Assembly: GCA_013400975.1 (NCBI GenBank) | Contig: WBMZ01011550.1 | Coordinates: forward strand, 62,001-126,000 | Length of the DNA stretch: 64,000 nucleotides | Source: Atrichornis clamosus | Taxonomy: Eukaryota > Chordata > Aves > Passeriformes > Menuridae | Direction: 5' to 3' | Shown: piece after piece, positions 1-13,717 of the stretch | How the letters are laid out: each line of letters begins with the position of its first letter | How positions within the stretch are numbered: the stretch's first letter is position 1 | Program-made: the position numbers and the translations under genes | Notes under the pieces: generated by a model | Database searches by the model: none | The model's input: only the letters and a program-made list of their open reading frames with translations | What the model was told of the DNA's origin: nothing

Positions 1-3000
1 CACTAGTACATTTAGAAACCTTTCAATTGCTCATTGTTAGGCTCCTTTGCTACCTTTGAATTATGACAGCTGTCAAAGCTTTTGTAGAGCAAAATGGAGA
101 AAGCACCATATAAAATACTGGTTGGAGCCATGTAACTAAAGTTGTTCCAGAACAGAGGAAGACTTATACCTGTTTCAAGGAAGAAACAACGGACTGATAC
201 CCTTACATGTTTTAACTCACAGAAATGAACTAAGTAACAGTTGAATGCTGTTCTATACATTTCAGCACTCTATGTAATCTACTAGTAGTTTTATATTCTT
301 TTCCCTCATCATCACCCCCACCCTATAAGTGAAGCTATAAAATAATTTTATTTCCATGCACAATTACTCTTGTAGCTTTTTAATTTTGGACTTACTGAGG
401 TAGAAAAATGTTACCCTAGTTAACAATATAAACTTTTCATGTATTTTATTTCAGACATATATCACTTGCTCTCCAATATTCCATTGCAATAAGACACACA
501 TTTCATCCATCTATTCAACCAGCATTTGGACACTGCATTGCTTCAAGCACAGCAAAGTTGAATTAGCAACTGCAGGTCGCTGTGTGGTGTAAACAGTGCA
601 CTGTTTCACCATATAGCTTTCACAGAGGTGAGTTCAATGTACAAGCAGCATGTGCTGCAGTTCATACTACAGCTACTGCTGTGTTAAAAAGCTTAGTCTT
701 TCATCAAGGAGTAGACTAGCTTGAATTTACCAATTATCATAATTTAAGTGTACCCATGGGACATGTGCTGCCTGCTCATAAGTCACATAAGCAGGCTGTC
801 CCTAATTTTCCTAGTTACTGGTAGAAATACAGTAGATTAGAAGTACTTTTTCCAAACCCTCCCCAAGTATGCTAGTCTGTCTTGCAATTCAGAACTGTTG
901 CAAGTCAACAAAAGTCTGTATTTTCCCCCATACCTATTCCCCCTTCAGAGCATTCTGGGAATCCAAAGCTCTGTAGCATTACAGAAAATGCAGTTCAAAT
1001 TGCCTCACAAGTGAAATTGCATTGGCAGTAGGTTAAATCACTACATTTAATCTACTGGACTAGGTATTTGGTAGGCATCTGTTATCAGTACTTAACTGAA
1101 AAGTTTTAAGTTATTTTACTTTGTTCCTGTATCATCCTGAAGTATATTCCCATGTCAAATCGTGGTCTGTCAAAGAAGAGATGGACACAGTTCATAGTCT
1201 GAAGTTAGGAGATGTTGATTATGCAGGGATCAAAACCAGAGTGTTAAAGACTACAATACTCCTTTCCTCCCAACCACGCCCATTCTTTTGTTAGTATTAG
1301 GATTTCTGTGAAATAAAAATAGAAGTGAAACTTCCTAGTTGCATAATAGCAACTAGTTCTGCCAAGTTTTTTAAGGACAGGAAACTAAACAAAGGCATTT
1401 CTAAGAGAAAATAGTTTTACAATACATTCAGTTATAAAAGTATGTATTTTTTGTGCACAATATATAGTTTAACAATCAAAAGCAGAAACTGTAAACCTTC
1501 ATTCTTAATAGCATTCAGACATACAAAGATGTACAAGTGTTGATTTCATACCATAGATACGGAAATTAAGCATCTATTCTATAGACAACAGTAAGACAAT
1601 CCAAGAAGCAAACTGCATTGTTGACTAACATAAAGGCACCAACTCCCTCACAGATTTGGCTCTTGCTGCATCAGAAAATAGTATTGCTACTCCACTAAAC
1701 TTAAGAGTCTCAGAAATTATTTTCTTGTGTGGTATTCATTGCGATGTTACAGTTTTGATATACCAATCACTGCATTCTATCAGCCAACATACTAATTTTT
1801 TGTTAGAGCTCAGGCAAGTCAAGAACACAGACTTGTAATGGCAAGGGAGAAAATCATTCCAATGTCTGGAATGTCAAAATGCTACAGAGCAGGTTTGCAG
1901 TGTGTAAGCAGAATAAGGTAACCACTTCAGTCTTCTGTTCCAGGAGACAATCATAAATAATGTACACTTTGCTTTCAGAACTAGCAGCAAATATTCCTTC
2001 AGTTAATCTGAAGTTTTTAAGAAGGAAAAAAGGGCATACAAATTCCCTGTGCTTTCCTATGCAGGTGGCTGTTCAAAGTTTACTATGCAATGTTCTTAAA
2101 AGTATTTCTTTGCTACTTGTGTTTTTAAGCACATAATCTTCATTTACTAATTGGGTAGCTAGTAAACTTTTGAAATTCATTAGCGTTCCAACAATTACCG
2201 GAAGCTAGATGGGAGCCAACCCACACTACTCTAGTATCTAGTTCCCTAAAAATGACTTTACCTTATTCACATAAGGCAGACTGCCACTGGCCTATTTATT
2301 ACATGCAGCCACCCCATCCTTTGGTCAGTTGAGTTTTGTTTTTTTGTTTGTTTGGGTTTTTGTTTGGTGGGTTGTTGTGGTTTTCTGTTGGGGTTTTTTG
2401 TGCGTGTGGTTGTTGGTTTTGGTTTTTTTTCTTTAAATAGCAAGTTCTCCTGGGAGTGAACTGAAAATATACCAGTAATACTGACTGTATTTCTACTGAA
2501 AAGGGACCAGAACATGTAACACTGTCTTGCATTTTAGTGGATTAGTGCCATCTCTGACTCTGGGATTCAATATTAGAGGCGACAGGATATTTGTGGACTG
2601 TCCTTCAAAAAAACACCCCATAATGCTATTAGTTTCAATTATTCCTCCAATCAAATTGGTTTGAAGATTTTTGCCATCCAACACTGAGTATCACAGGTTA
2701 GTCCAAAGCATCATTTTCAACTTTAAAACAGACATAATATATTGCTGGGTGGAGTTAAAATTGTATAAGTTCCTTGCAATTTAACTGATATCAAAGTTTC
2801 AAGAGAATCTTTTTATATTACAGTAAAACCAAAACATTTTTCTTCACAGGAGAGAGCTTTACCTCACCTGGTCAGAAACTCTTCTATTCTGCAACACAAC
2901 AAGAACATTTTAGTTGCAAGCAACTTGGACATGGAATATTTCCAATTGCCAGTCCCAAAGTTTGCAATAATAAACCAGTCAGGAATCTATTTAGAACTAA

Positions 3001-4146
3001 TTTATTTAGAACTAGCATACAGTTCATAAATAGCTACTGCTTCCTCCAGACTTGTGACAAAGAAGTTTCGTAATAAGCTTCTCTGGTTTTGGTAGGTTTA
3101 AGAAGCACCCCCAGAAGTCACTGCTGAGAGCCAACTCTGCACCAGATCTCAATCATTATTTTGTACTGGAGAAAGGCATAACTGACCTCCAGTGAAAACT
3201 GGCCAAAAGAGAGTGAGATATGGGATGCAAGCAAGCTGCATGCTTTTCTACTCAGTTCCTTCCAGTTAAGATGCATCTTTCAAACACTTAAAAGTTAACT
3301 TTCAGATGAGGGGTGTAGAATTTTCCATCAAATAAATACTTTGGGGAAATAGTTTTATTTTCTTCTACTCACATGTGCATGGGGTTTAGATCAGGTATAT
3401 ATATACACACAACAAATATTCTCAGAACAATGCAGCGTGATTTCCTAGTCGTGGCCTCCAAACCAATGTTAATTTACAGTAAAAAAAACGGAAACCTGTA
3501 TATCCCTCTGGTTATCATTACCTTAAAGTTCACGTGGTTAGAAAGTGTTTTAAAGCCCTCAACCCACAAGTTTTAAGTAATGGGCCTTTTCAGTTCTGTG
3601 ATCCACAAATTCAACCCCAAACCAGTCATGTGGTTTGGATTGTAAAACCATGGTTAGCATGCTAAAGATACAAATCAGACAATGTTCACCTAGTCCCTAT
3701 TTTAGTGAAGACACTCAACTTATGAGGTATTTCAAACAGTGCAAAGTTCCCTCTCCAACTTTCCACAACTGTGAGTGAGTTCAGGTTACCTTGCTTGTTC
3801 AACTTCAATAAAAGACTGTATTTTCGATGCAGGAAAATAAAATATTTAAAAAAATAAAAAGAAACTGGGAGGAGGAATAAAACATGCAAAAAGATTCTCA
3901 AAGCCCTAACACATTTAGCCCTGAGCAGTTTAAAGAAAGTGAAGGCAGATGAGTAGAAAGAAGTTGGCTGCTTTCTTGGAGACAAGGCCACGTTTACATG
4001 AAGCAATAAAAGAAAACTAATCCCTACAGAAAGGGTACTGCTTCATTTTTTCCCAGCCCCTCTTATTTCAGAATAGAAGTTTCACAGATCCATGAATATG
4101 GTGGCTTGCAGCTGGAGAGACTGTCATTGAACAATGACAGCAGGCT
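1..4146. other. SNAP23 3' UTR and downstream flank, no coding sequence seen
   Basis: No open frame here resembles a known protein and none continues the SNAP23 frame. The part next to 4147 must include the SNAP23 3' UTR on the minus strand. Candidate minus-strand AATAAA signals (TTTATT on the plus strand) lie at 3354-3359, 3001-3006 and 2295-2300, and the sequence alone does not choose between them. In mammals the convergent neighbour beyond SNAP23 is LRRC57, so the left end could include its 3' UTR. That is inference from synteny. A G/T-rich tract lies at about 2333-2443. Confidence 0.6.
2333..2443. repeat. G/T-rich low-complexity tract
   Basis: About 110 bases made almost only of G and T (runs such as GTTTGTTTGGG). 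The complementary strand is A/C-rich and produces spurious Lys/Asn/Pro/Thr open frames. Confidence 0.85.
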
Positions 4147-4212
4147 TTAATTGTCAATTAGTTTCTTGGCTCTGATATTGGCTTGCTCAATGCGTTCCCT
4201 GTTTGTATCGGC
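4147..4212 (-). CDS. SNAP23: SNAP23 exon 8, C-terminus and stop
   Basis: The coding part is 66 nt, giving [20 protein letters not shown] plus N and a TAA stop at 4149-4147. The acceptor is tctttcag. This is the conserved end of the Qc helix. The 3' UTR continues to the left. Confidence 0.96.
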   Translation of the reverse strand, partial: ADTNRERIEQANIRAKKLIDN

Positions 4213-7200
4213 CTGAAAGAGAGAAATTCATAGGTCATTTGCAGACTTAATGCAAAACAATTTAAAAATTCAAACTGGCACGAACTTCTGAATTGCAAGG
4301 TATTATCACTGTGGTAGACAGAAGGGGAGCAACTTCTATACGCTGGAAATAATTACATTTTTTTCCCCTAGCCAGCATATGCTGTCAATTCTGGCAGAAA
4401 CAGAATCCAGAGAAATAGGTTTTACTCTTTAGCTGACTTTTGAAACACAGCAGCTTGCCTCAGCCGGTCAGGAAGAATTAAAGTTAACAAAACAAGGAAA
4501 TAAAAATTCTCTCTCCAAGTGTTTAGACATCTTAAGGACCTCTACAGAGCACCAAAGCTGCTCTGAACTAGAAGTAATAGTCAAAACTGGGCCTATGGGC
4601 ATAAAGTCAGAATTACTTTTCTTAGTGCAAGTCCCCAGTTTTCATTCACACCCCCCTCCAGTGTCCTTGTGTTTTAACAGTATGGTATTTGTAAGAAAAA
4701 GCACTTGATTTTATTATTGTTTTATCTACTATCATAAAGCATCAAAAGTCAGGTCACAGGATCTAGGATTGAACAAGCGCCAAAATACAGTTTTAATGCA
4801 AGGAGTTTATAAATAATTCCCCAATTATCCAGTGTGCAGTGGGGAATACTCAGTGCAGGAAGTGTAATAAGCACAAAACTAGCCTTTGCCCTCACAATGA
4901 GTAGAACTCCTAAGAAGCTCAACCTGTGCCAAGTATTAGCCATTTCACACCTTCAGACTGCAATGGGTAGGGCAGAGGACATTTGCAGCTCAAGTCCTTC
5001 CCACCTTTCAGGTCAAGGGGAGGGAAGGGACAAGAATCTACTATAGAAAAGTAAGACTCTAACCTGTTAACAACACTTGGGAAACACACTGATCTAGCTA
5101 CTAGATGGTCTAGGAAAAAGCCAGTAACAAGTTTCATTACAGGTTTATTCAAGCTAGGAGTCCTGCATAACACTATCAAAAGTCACCCAGTCAAGTTTAT
5201 TTCCCAGGTGAGCTGGAATTCTTTAAAAAAAATAGAAGTATCAATTCTGTTCTGAAGTTAAGCTTAATACTGCCCTTTATTTCTTTATATGATACAGTCA
5301 ACATTTTGTTTTCATTTCCATACTGTTCACTAGATTTAAAAAATTATCAGCAGAAAAGGATTAATTTAAATATCCTGAGACAAGTTGCCAGTCTCAAAGC
5401 CAGGAGTTGCACTTTCATTTTTATTCTGTTCTGTAAAGTAGTTCTGACTTATATAAACCATATTTTAATAATTAGTAAGACTTGATCACCAAGACTTACT
5501 CAAATCACTAAAACAAAAGAGCATCAGGGCAAAACAGGTGCTTGAATCTACTAGAAACACGATTGCTAAGAACAGTAATTCCCACTTGCAATTTATTTTA
5601 CCAGGCAGTTTTCAGTCTGCTTTATAAGTTGTAAGAATTTCACACCTCATTTTAAACTCCAAGAAATTTTCTAGTGTACTTTAAAATGTTTGACTTCTTT
5701 TACTTGATAATCAGATGTTCAGTTTCAGGGGACAGTGAAAGACAATTAAGGCATCCTCCATATAATCATGTTGATTTGCCTTATTAATACCACAATCCCT
5801 TAATTACAAGATTGAGATGCTGACACAGGAACAACCAGCATTTCTGTCAAACTAGAGGAATTCGATTCCTCTTGCTTTTAACCCTATTGCACATTTCAGT
5901 GAGATTTTTAACTTCCCATTCTGTCTTAATTCTGTAATTTCACAGTAGTCAGTGTTCACTTCTGCTTTTTGAAATCTTTAATATACACTATTCATTAAAG
6001 CTTTTGTTTCCTTTCTAAACCAGGATGCCTGTAACTTAAATTTCTCATTTCACAATATGGACATTTCTAAAATAGGCCTAACATCCTCATTAAGTTCCCC
6101 TTTGAAAGAAACATCCCCAAAACATATTTATATATGCTAAATCTGTTTGAAGAAGCTAATATTTAAGTAATAAAATTATATAAAAAAAGAAAGTTACTGT
6201 GACTAACCTCATGCACAGATGAGAACAGACCATGTCCTTGTGCACTTACAAACCTCATTATTTAAAAGTCTCCCCAGCCCCAATATTAATTTGTCCACAA
6301 GAACTGGGGCAATGAATTATCTGTATTTTACATTTATTATAACGACTTTTTAGGAATTCCAGAAGAACCTTGCTATTGCTAAAAATACCTATTCCCTACC
6401 AGATAAAATATTCCCTGCGAGCAACAATCTCCTAGGTTTACCTCCAGTAAATGTTTGTCCTTTTAATCTCACTAAGTTTATTTGTTTTCAGAGTAAGTAG
6501 TAACCTGTGCCATATATTCAGGTTTCCTGACACTCAAGCATTTGAATTTTAAGCTATGTACTCTCTCTATATATTGAGGTGTATCTCTTGTTCGAATCAC
6601 TGCAACCTAGAGGATGGTATAACCTTACTTACCTTATTTACTCCAAATACAGATAGGACAGTGAGCACATTCCTAATAACTTCTCTAACAACCTCTAAGC
6701 TGAAAGCAGAGAACACCTTTGACACTTACCTTTACATTTATCCGGTCTATTTGTTTATTCTGGGCATCAATCTCGTTGCCCATATCCAAAGCCATGTTTT
6801 TCAAATTCCCAAGAATGTTTCCCACTTGAGCAAGATTTTCATCCATTTCATCTTCTCTAGCATCATTTGTTATCCTGTTCAAATAATTAAGACAATGTTT
6901 CAAGAATCAAGAATTTGCTTTTCTCTACCCCAGATTTATTCTAGTAGAACTTGTTTATTGCACAATGCATTCAAGCCGAGGTTTTCTTTTACAGCTTCCT
7001 GTATTCCAAGCAAGCACCCACCTAAAAAAGAATGCTAAGCTAGCCACTATGACGAAAATAGCCTTAAAAATTAAAATAGTTACCAGAAGTTTAAGACATG
7101 AGTTTCTCAAATGTACTTTATGACAATAGTCCTCAATATTTTTAAGTCCCCTCAATAACTGAGTACTAAGGCCTATAGTCCTCACATCTAGAACCAGACT

Positions 7201-10200
7201 GACAATACCACCACTAGGTAAAAAAAACCAAACAGAAGATCAGCACTACAATACTGAAAGTACTCTCCAAGCAGTAACAATTCCTCCAGACAACAGTAAA
7301 AAATTTACTATTTAGCGATTTCACATAAAATGCATCTGAGAGAAGTTAAGAACTACTAACAGGATTTCTGCATTTGAGATTGAGGAATATGAACAAGCAA
7401 ACCTTGTAATATATCCACCACTTGGTCCTCCAGAAGTCTGAGGCTGCTGCTGATTTATACTTCGTGGTTGCATGGATATCACATGATCTGCAGAGTTCTC
7501 CATTCCATCTCCCCAGGTTGTTCTGTATGCTTTGCTAGCCTCGAAGTTCTTTGTCCTACTCCATAAAAATAAGAAATCTGAACCATTACAGCAGAAATAT
7601 GGCTACCGGACTGAAATTCAGTATAAATCTAGGATTTTCAGAAACCTTTGTTTTGTGTCTGAAAGATTGAATTTTGTACAGATAAAGCCTTGTCTATTTA
7701 ATACAATTTCTTATATACTGATAGTACAAACATAACTGAGTTACTCTAAGGACAGTGATTACTTTGGTCTTAAGCTTTAAAACAAGAACAGTTAATTTCC
7801 TTAAAGCAATATACTTCACCAGAAGACAAAGCTCATGACAGTAACAGAAAAGCTTACTTTGTCATAAGACAAGAGCTACACTTACAACAGGAGTTCGCCT
7901 AGAGTCGTGATCAGTAACCTTTCAGGAAGAAATGGGGATGAATGAAAAAACTCCCTCAAACAAATAGCTATATTATGCAAGAAAACCATTAACTGCTACG
8001 GGTTTTTTATCAAACATTTAAAGAAAGACTTTGCAACAGAAAAAGTTAGTATTTCTCAGGTTAACTTTGATTATGAAATAACAGTAATCATGTTTAAATA
8101 GCTCCTTCATTCTGCAATTCAATTGTACTAACTCCATTAAATCAATAAACCAACTTACCATTATTCTTTTGCCATGTAACTCATAAGAGAAAAAAAAAAT
8201 AAAGAAAGCACACTGACACGAAGCAATCTCAAGAATCACAGACCCAAAAAAGCAAGAGGGGAAGAAAACCTAACAAAATTAACTTATCTAAACTGGGGTC
8301 CATTCTCATGAATCCTAAAGAACCTATTTTGAGAATATTCTCATGTTCACCTTGTTTTGTGACATTTTTTGGTTTAAGCTAGACAATCCAGACCCCACTG
8401 CCACTTTTCTGCTTCTTTAAACGCCTGTGAAGATAAATCTGTAGTGTCTTTCCGTACATCTAACTTTACAATTACAGGCAATCAATTTCTAGAGGTAGAG
8501 TGCCTTTCAGTAACCCAGATGTTATACATTTGAAAAGCTGTGAAATTAGCTGTAGTGAAAAATATTCCCCTCACTCTACTGGCGTTTATGTATTCAATAT
8601 GGGAAATTACGTTTCACAGGTCAGGTCCTACAGAAAGTAATCTAGAATGAATGTATCAAGGGAAGAAATAGAATAATTTCTTAGTTCGTAATGGAAACGC
8701 TGCACCCAGAAAAACCCTAAAGAAGCCTGAACTAGTCAGTTCTAGCTTCTTGTACATATACAGGCTTAAAGATCTCTTCAGATTTACTGCAACTAGATTG
8801 AGTATTATATTTGAAATCTCATTTATACTAAAGCCACAACAGCAAGAGATCTTTGTATGATTTGCTTCTGGATAAGCAAAGTCTTAGGTGTCAGAGGCAA
8901 CTGTGAGGACTTTATTAACAAGAAACAAGTGGCCTGAAGACTAGTTGCACGTCTAAAGTAGAAAGCTAGAAACAGAATTATTGTTCAAACTAAGCACAGT
9001 TAAGAAGAGATCTTCTCACCACCTGTTTTTAAGACCTGTTTTTCAAATTACTATACATTCACTTTTCTCATGTTTCATTTGTGTAAAACTAAGGCAATTT
9101 ATACAACCTGTCAAACCAGCAAGGGTTCAGGCAGTTGGTCACTATTTCCACAGCTAATAATACCCTCTGTAGTAATGGGCATTTTCTATTCACATCAGTA
9201 TTACAATACACCACAATCACAAGCAGAACTGCATGCAGACAGACATCATGCACAAGCAAGCACAAATGTAACAAACATCACTTAAGACACCTGGTTAAAT
9301 ATGCATCTGCATTACTAAGACTGACCTTGTCCTAAAATCCACTTTCACCAGTTTAAGTGAATACAGCTTCTTATTCTAGTCTTCATTTTTAGAAAGCAAG
9401 CATCAGTGTTAGGAGAGAATGGAGAAGAAAGAATAGTAAAGACCAACAAACAGGTAAATTGTTATTAGTACACAAAGTGTATAACAGTACTGCCAGCATT
9501 TAGTTTTCACAAAGCTTTTATAAATAATCTAAGCCTAGGAGAAATGTAAAAAGCAGTATTTAATTCAGCAAGTGTTCTGATTTAGCTTTATGCTTTTATG
9601 AAAAAAATGCAGAGCTGTGGAGATAACTGGTTGACAAATAAATCTGACATTGACAAAAAGGTCGGTGTACCAGTAGATATATGAAAGACTCACTGTTCCT
9701 TCTTCTTTGCTCCCCTCTACTTACCCTTTCTTTTCTGTACATTACTGCCCAGATTGGCACACAACTCCATTTCTTTTCTTGTTATCTCTGTACTTGGGAG
9801 TGCCACAAGAGTTCACAAATTCTGAGCTTGCTCAGTGTCAATAAGCTGCTTAGCTTCAGTGAAATAAGACTATGAACTACAGAAAACAAAGACTGAGTGT
9901 GTCAAAATGCTCTAAGTCCACCAGTTTGATCTGACTAATATAAAGCAGTAAGCACACCTATCCAGAGGTCAGGACAGAACTATCTGCTTTTTCAAGGCAC
10001 TAAAGCTCTAAGACTTCCAGCCTTAAAAGCCACATTCATATCTATCCTAAATGATCCTCAAAGTACTATTCTGTAAATAAGCAGACTCAGCTACTCCAAG
10101 GAATTTCTACCTAAACTTCTGCTACTTCTCCATTGAATTATAAGATTTTTTTTTTGCTAATGCCAAAGAGCAAAAAACAACAAATACAAACACTATTCAC

Positions 10201-13200
10201 TTCAGTCACCATATTCAATTTATGTCTTCTTCATTTGGAAGTGCTATGATCACATCCAATTCACAAAAAACAATTTGATACTTTACTGCTTAAAGGTAAA
10301 TTGTTCAGGCTGTTTACTTGTTTAGAAGTACAAATCATGTGCCATACTTAAGATTAGATTACTCAACTGACTTGGGTATGGCAGCCATAACACTGATGTT
10401 GTAGAGGTACTGTGGAGAGGTACTGCAAAGCAGGTCTGCCAGAATTTATGTAGTCACAAGTGAAAAGATTAAAGCTTTAACACCAGTGTCTGTTCTGTTC
10501 TACTCTCACCCTCCCTAAAGCATGAGTATTTTTTAAATGCTTAGAAAACCAATACTATCCTTCTCCAAAACATGAGCTGTCTTGCTTTTAGGTTAGTACA
10601 AAAGTACTTTTGTGAAAAAATGATTTTTGGAGTCAAATTTCTAACAGACAGGCACTTACATATAGTTATTTGCAGTCCAATTGGGTCTTATCTGCATAGA
10701 CATTGATTGTCTTCTACTAAATAGAAGCTTTAGGGAGGCTAGGACACAATTGTGCAGGATTTTATACAGCTGCTGTGTCTACAGTGAAAGGGCCACAACA
10801 TACAGTTAGATACAAGTTAGCTTCAGTTAGTCTCACATAATTTTAAAAGGATGTAGCTCTACAAATCAAAACAATAAACTTTACTAGAGATTCAGCATTT
10901 TTTGAATTAGCTCTTTTATTAGTGAATGTCTCCTGGGACAGTAGCTATTGGGGATATTCTAGAAATCCAGACCCAAGTACCAATAACTGACCTGTTACAA
11001 GGACAAACACAGAGCCCACAACATTTATTGAGCTCTGTAAGGGTCTTCTCAGCTTCTCTCATGTCCTTATTTATCTGGTCCATGCCTTCTTCAATGCGAT
11101 TTAGTTGTTCTAGAAGAGAAACAAGTAATCTGAATAAACAAGATTGGGGGAAGGTGGGGTGGGGAATATTAACATTTCTTTCAAGCAGAAACAAGTTTCA
11201 GTTCTATCTTTATACTAATGGCTTTTTTGTTTCCTGCCTTTTAGGATTTATTTGTTTTTTATTTTTAAGAAATATATTAAGTAGTAAGTTTTGTTTACTA
11301 CATTGCAAATATTTCCCCTATCCTTAGAGCAGCATTTCTGTTGCTGCTTTTAGAATAAATGCAGATAGTTACATTCACCTAGTGGTAGAAAGAAGTAGCT
11401 TCTGTAGCAGAGCTATATCACATTGTAACTATCATTATCTCTCAACTACTTTAAAACCTCTTTTAAATACTGCAAACACACAGGAATAACCAACTAGCAA
11501 ATCTCATTTTCACCTAAGTAGTCTTTAACAATAAGCCTTTAGTTTCAGCAATGACTCTTGTACAATAATCCTTTGCTTACAGTCCTAATAGTGATGTTTA
11601 GTGTTAGGGAAGAACTTACCTCCTTGTTCATCCAGCATAGTAATAGTTTTGATGCCAACATCTTGGGACTGCAGAAAGAAATTTAGTTGCAGATATATAA
11701 AATCAGATTTCAATAAAGCAGTGCAAAATCAGAAGGTCTGGATTGTAAATTTAATAATCCAGCCAAGTTTATAATAAAACACTGCACTAGAAATAACTTC
11801 TGTTGTAAAGCTATTACAAATTTCAAATTAGATCCTAGTGTAGAACTTAGTGTAACAGGAGAGATGCTTATCAGCCTATCTCAATTAGTGGGGGTTTTAT
11901 GAGGGTTTTTTTTTAGCAATACAACAAGATGATAAAATTTATTGTAATACTCAGATTGAACTACGACAATGTCTAGCTAGAAAAGTAAACCTAGCTGTGC
12001 CTCATTTTGAGAAGTGGCATTTGGTTAATTATCCCTGCATCCTTCAAGAGGGCTGACAAGTCCTGGAAGCCAGAATGAAAGAAAGCAAAACAAAGCCTGC
12101 AAAACCATTCCTAAGAATTTAGCAGAAGACATCATGAAGAGCACAGACCATCACTAATTTCAGAATCAAGCAAAAGAAATCAGCAGTGAGGAATATACTA
12201 CAGTAGAGCTCTTTGCTGGCTCAGTCTTGGATCTAGCACACAAGTTGCACCCACGCTTTACTGTAAGCTGGCAGCACAAAATGAATGACCACACTACGAT
12301 ACCAAGAGAAATGATGTTGGCTCATTACATGTACCTAATATTTGTGTTTGAGAGGTATTCATTAGGCTATGCTGATTCAAATGTCTCACTGATGACAGCA
12401 GCATCTTCAGCAAGCCATGACAGTGCAGAGGAATGGATTCCTCATATAACTTCACTGAGATAAACCCAAAATACAGGTTGGTTCCAAGTAACGTAAAAGG
12501 GTGTTAAGAGTTTCATGATCAGTCTTAATTACAGTTAAATCTGATGAACAGGTTGTAAGCAGGTATATACAGAACTACTGATTTAGGACCAAAAGCAGTC
12601 CTACTTCCCACCCAACTGAGCCCTACTCTCCTCATAGCAAAATATTTCCACACTGTTCACAAGCAAAGTGAGCTAAAAGACAAATGAAAGATGTTATGAG
12701 AAGCAAGTGAAGCAGCAGGCAAAGACATAACTGACCATCACAGAAGACTTTTTATAACTAATCTGTAGCATTCGGAGATTAGATTTTTTTGCTTAAGAGG
12801 AAAACAGGCAAAAGAATACTTATTCTTCTGTGATCTGATATAATGTGAAAATGAAGTTTAAGTCATTCCAACACTGAATTAAAGCAGCAACTTTTAATGA
12901 TGAAGTGTATCTTGAGAAAGACAAAAAATTGATTAAAATCACTTTGTGGTTAACATGCTGCTTTTTGTACTTAATAAATCCACAGAGAATTCAAAAGCTT
13001 TTCCTTACCTCAATGGCCAAGCCAAGAATCCTCCTTGTGCTTTCCAAAGACTAGAAAAAGAATTTTAAAACGAGTGCATTAATTATATATATACACACAT
13101 CAGTGTCTGAAAGTCTTCTTTACCAGTTTATTGCAGTAAGGCAACTAGTATACAAAGGTTCATCTCCCTGTCTATATTTAATACATACTACAACACGTAG

Positions 13201-13668
13201 TGGCAGCACATCAGTTTTTCTTGGGTTTTTAGGCCTTGCTAGTATTTTGCTTATCCCATTGGAAAGTCATTATAAAAGACAACATACTCAAATGAATTTT
13301 AATTAAATAAGAAAGCCATGAAGTATCAATATGATTTAAAATGCTGTAGATACCCAAACTCCATTGTGTCAGTGATCAGGATTGGGTGATCAGTACTCAG
13401 TTAAGTAGATGAGTTTATAGTTCAGAAATATAAATTCATTCTTATTTTTAGGAGTAGCCTTCACTCCAGGATTTACCAAGTAAGGTGAAAACTTAAAATA
13501 TTCAGCTATAACACTGCAGAATCATTACCCTGGTCTGTCCTTACTTTTAAAAGATATTCTAATCTTGTCAGACAAGTACTGTAATCCCAGATGTGTTCCT
13601 ATAATATCTACCTCATCAGTGACCTGGTTGGCCCTCAGCTGAATTTCTTCAGGTGACAGTTCATCCAT
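4147..13668 (-). CDS. SNAP23: SNAP23, synaptosome-associated protein 23 (Qbc-SNARE), seven coding exons
   Basis: SNAP23 gives two of the four helices (Qb and Qc) of SNARE bundles and pairs with a syntaxin and a VAMP to fuse vesicles with the plasma membrane in non-neuronal cells. The joined exons (57, 42, 49, 118, 153, 145 and 66 nt) give 209 residues; human SNAP23 has 211. The Qb helix covers about residues 14-77 and the Qc helix about 145-205. The zero-layer glutamines are Q48 (DEQGEQL) and Q178 (DAQNKQI). The cysteines C79, C80, C83, C85 and C87 form the CCGLCVCPC palmitoylation cluster that anchors the protein, which has no membrane helix. The start ATG at 13668 has A at -3 and G at +4. 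All introns are GT-AG and the phases agree throughout. SNAP25 is excluded because the linker is SNAP23-like ([16 protein letters not shown]). Confidence 0.97.
6730..6874 (-). CDS. SNAP23: SNAP23 exon 7, Qc helix
   Basis: A 145-nt exon covering residues 140-188 (starts [18 protein letters not shown]). It contains the Qc SNARE helix with zero-layer Q178. The acceptor is atttgaacag and the donor AAAG|gtaagt. Residues 186-188 read NVK where SNAP25 and human SNAP23 have a charged residue before the KAD motif. Confidence 0.96.
7403..7555 (-). CDS. SNAP23: SNAP23 exon 6, interhelical linker
   Basis: A 153-nt exon covering the linker at residues 89-140, ending with a Gly/Gln/Ser-rich stretch ([18 protein letters not shown]) before the Qc helix. 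The acceptor used is ggagtag before 7555, because only this AG joins the phase-2 end of exon 5 into ..CNRTKNFE... The donor is ACAAG|gtttgc. The linker is the part most unlike the human protein. Confidence 0.94.
10992..11109 (-). CDS. SNAP23: SNAP23 exon 5, end of Qb helix and palmitoylation cysteines
   Basis: A 118-nt exon covering residues 50-89. It carries the second half of the Qb helix ([16 protein letters not shown]) and the palmitoylated cysteine cluster CCGLCVCPC. The acceptor is ttctcttctag and the donor AACAG|gtcagt. It ends in phase 2. Confidence 0.96.
11620..11668 (-). CDS. SNAP23: SNAP23 exon 4
   Basis: A 49-nt exon covering residues 34-50 ([16 protein letters not shown]), including the Qb zero-layer glutamine Q48. 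The acceptor is ttctttctgcag and the donor GGAG|gtaagt. It ends in phase 1, which exon 5 completes. Confidence 0.96.
13009..13050 (-). CDS. SNAP23: SNAP23 exon 3
   Basis: A 42-nt exon of 14 codons ([14 protein letters not shown], residues 20-33) in the Qb SNARE helix. The acceptor is ctttttctag and the donor GAG|gtaagg. The size and both boundaries keep phase 0. Confidence 0.96.
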
Positions 13669-13717
13669 GATGAGGAAATATTACTTGTAAGTAAGCACGT
13701 TAAAGAGAATCTTCCCC
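13612..13717 (-). CDS. SNAP23: SNAP23 exon 2 (first coding exon)
   Basis: The acceptor is ctattacag before 13717. A 49-nt 5' UTR segment precedes the ATG at 13668-13666. The coding part (13668-13612) gives 19 residues, starting [10 protein letters not shown] and ending VTDE. The donor is GAG|gtagat. Phase 0 at the 3' end. Confidence 0.95.

Larger units (their letters stand above)
4213..13611 (-). other. SNAP23: SNAP23 introns 2-7
   Basis: Introns run 13611-13051, 13008-11669, 11619-11110, 10991-7556, 7402-6875 and 6729-4213. All have GT-AG ends. I see no further coding sequence and no recognisable transposon in them. Short TA/CA microsatellite runs occur (for example 13084-13100), along with an 8-bp-arm inverted repeat noted separately in the first intron. 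Confidence 0.85.

Noticed and set aside
6556..7038. 160-codon plus-strand open frame
   Set aside because: It overlaps the antisense of SNAP23 exon 7, whose minus-strand reading is clearly conserved.
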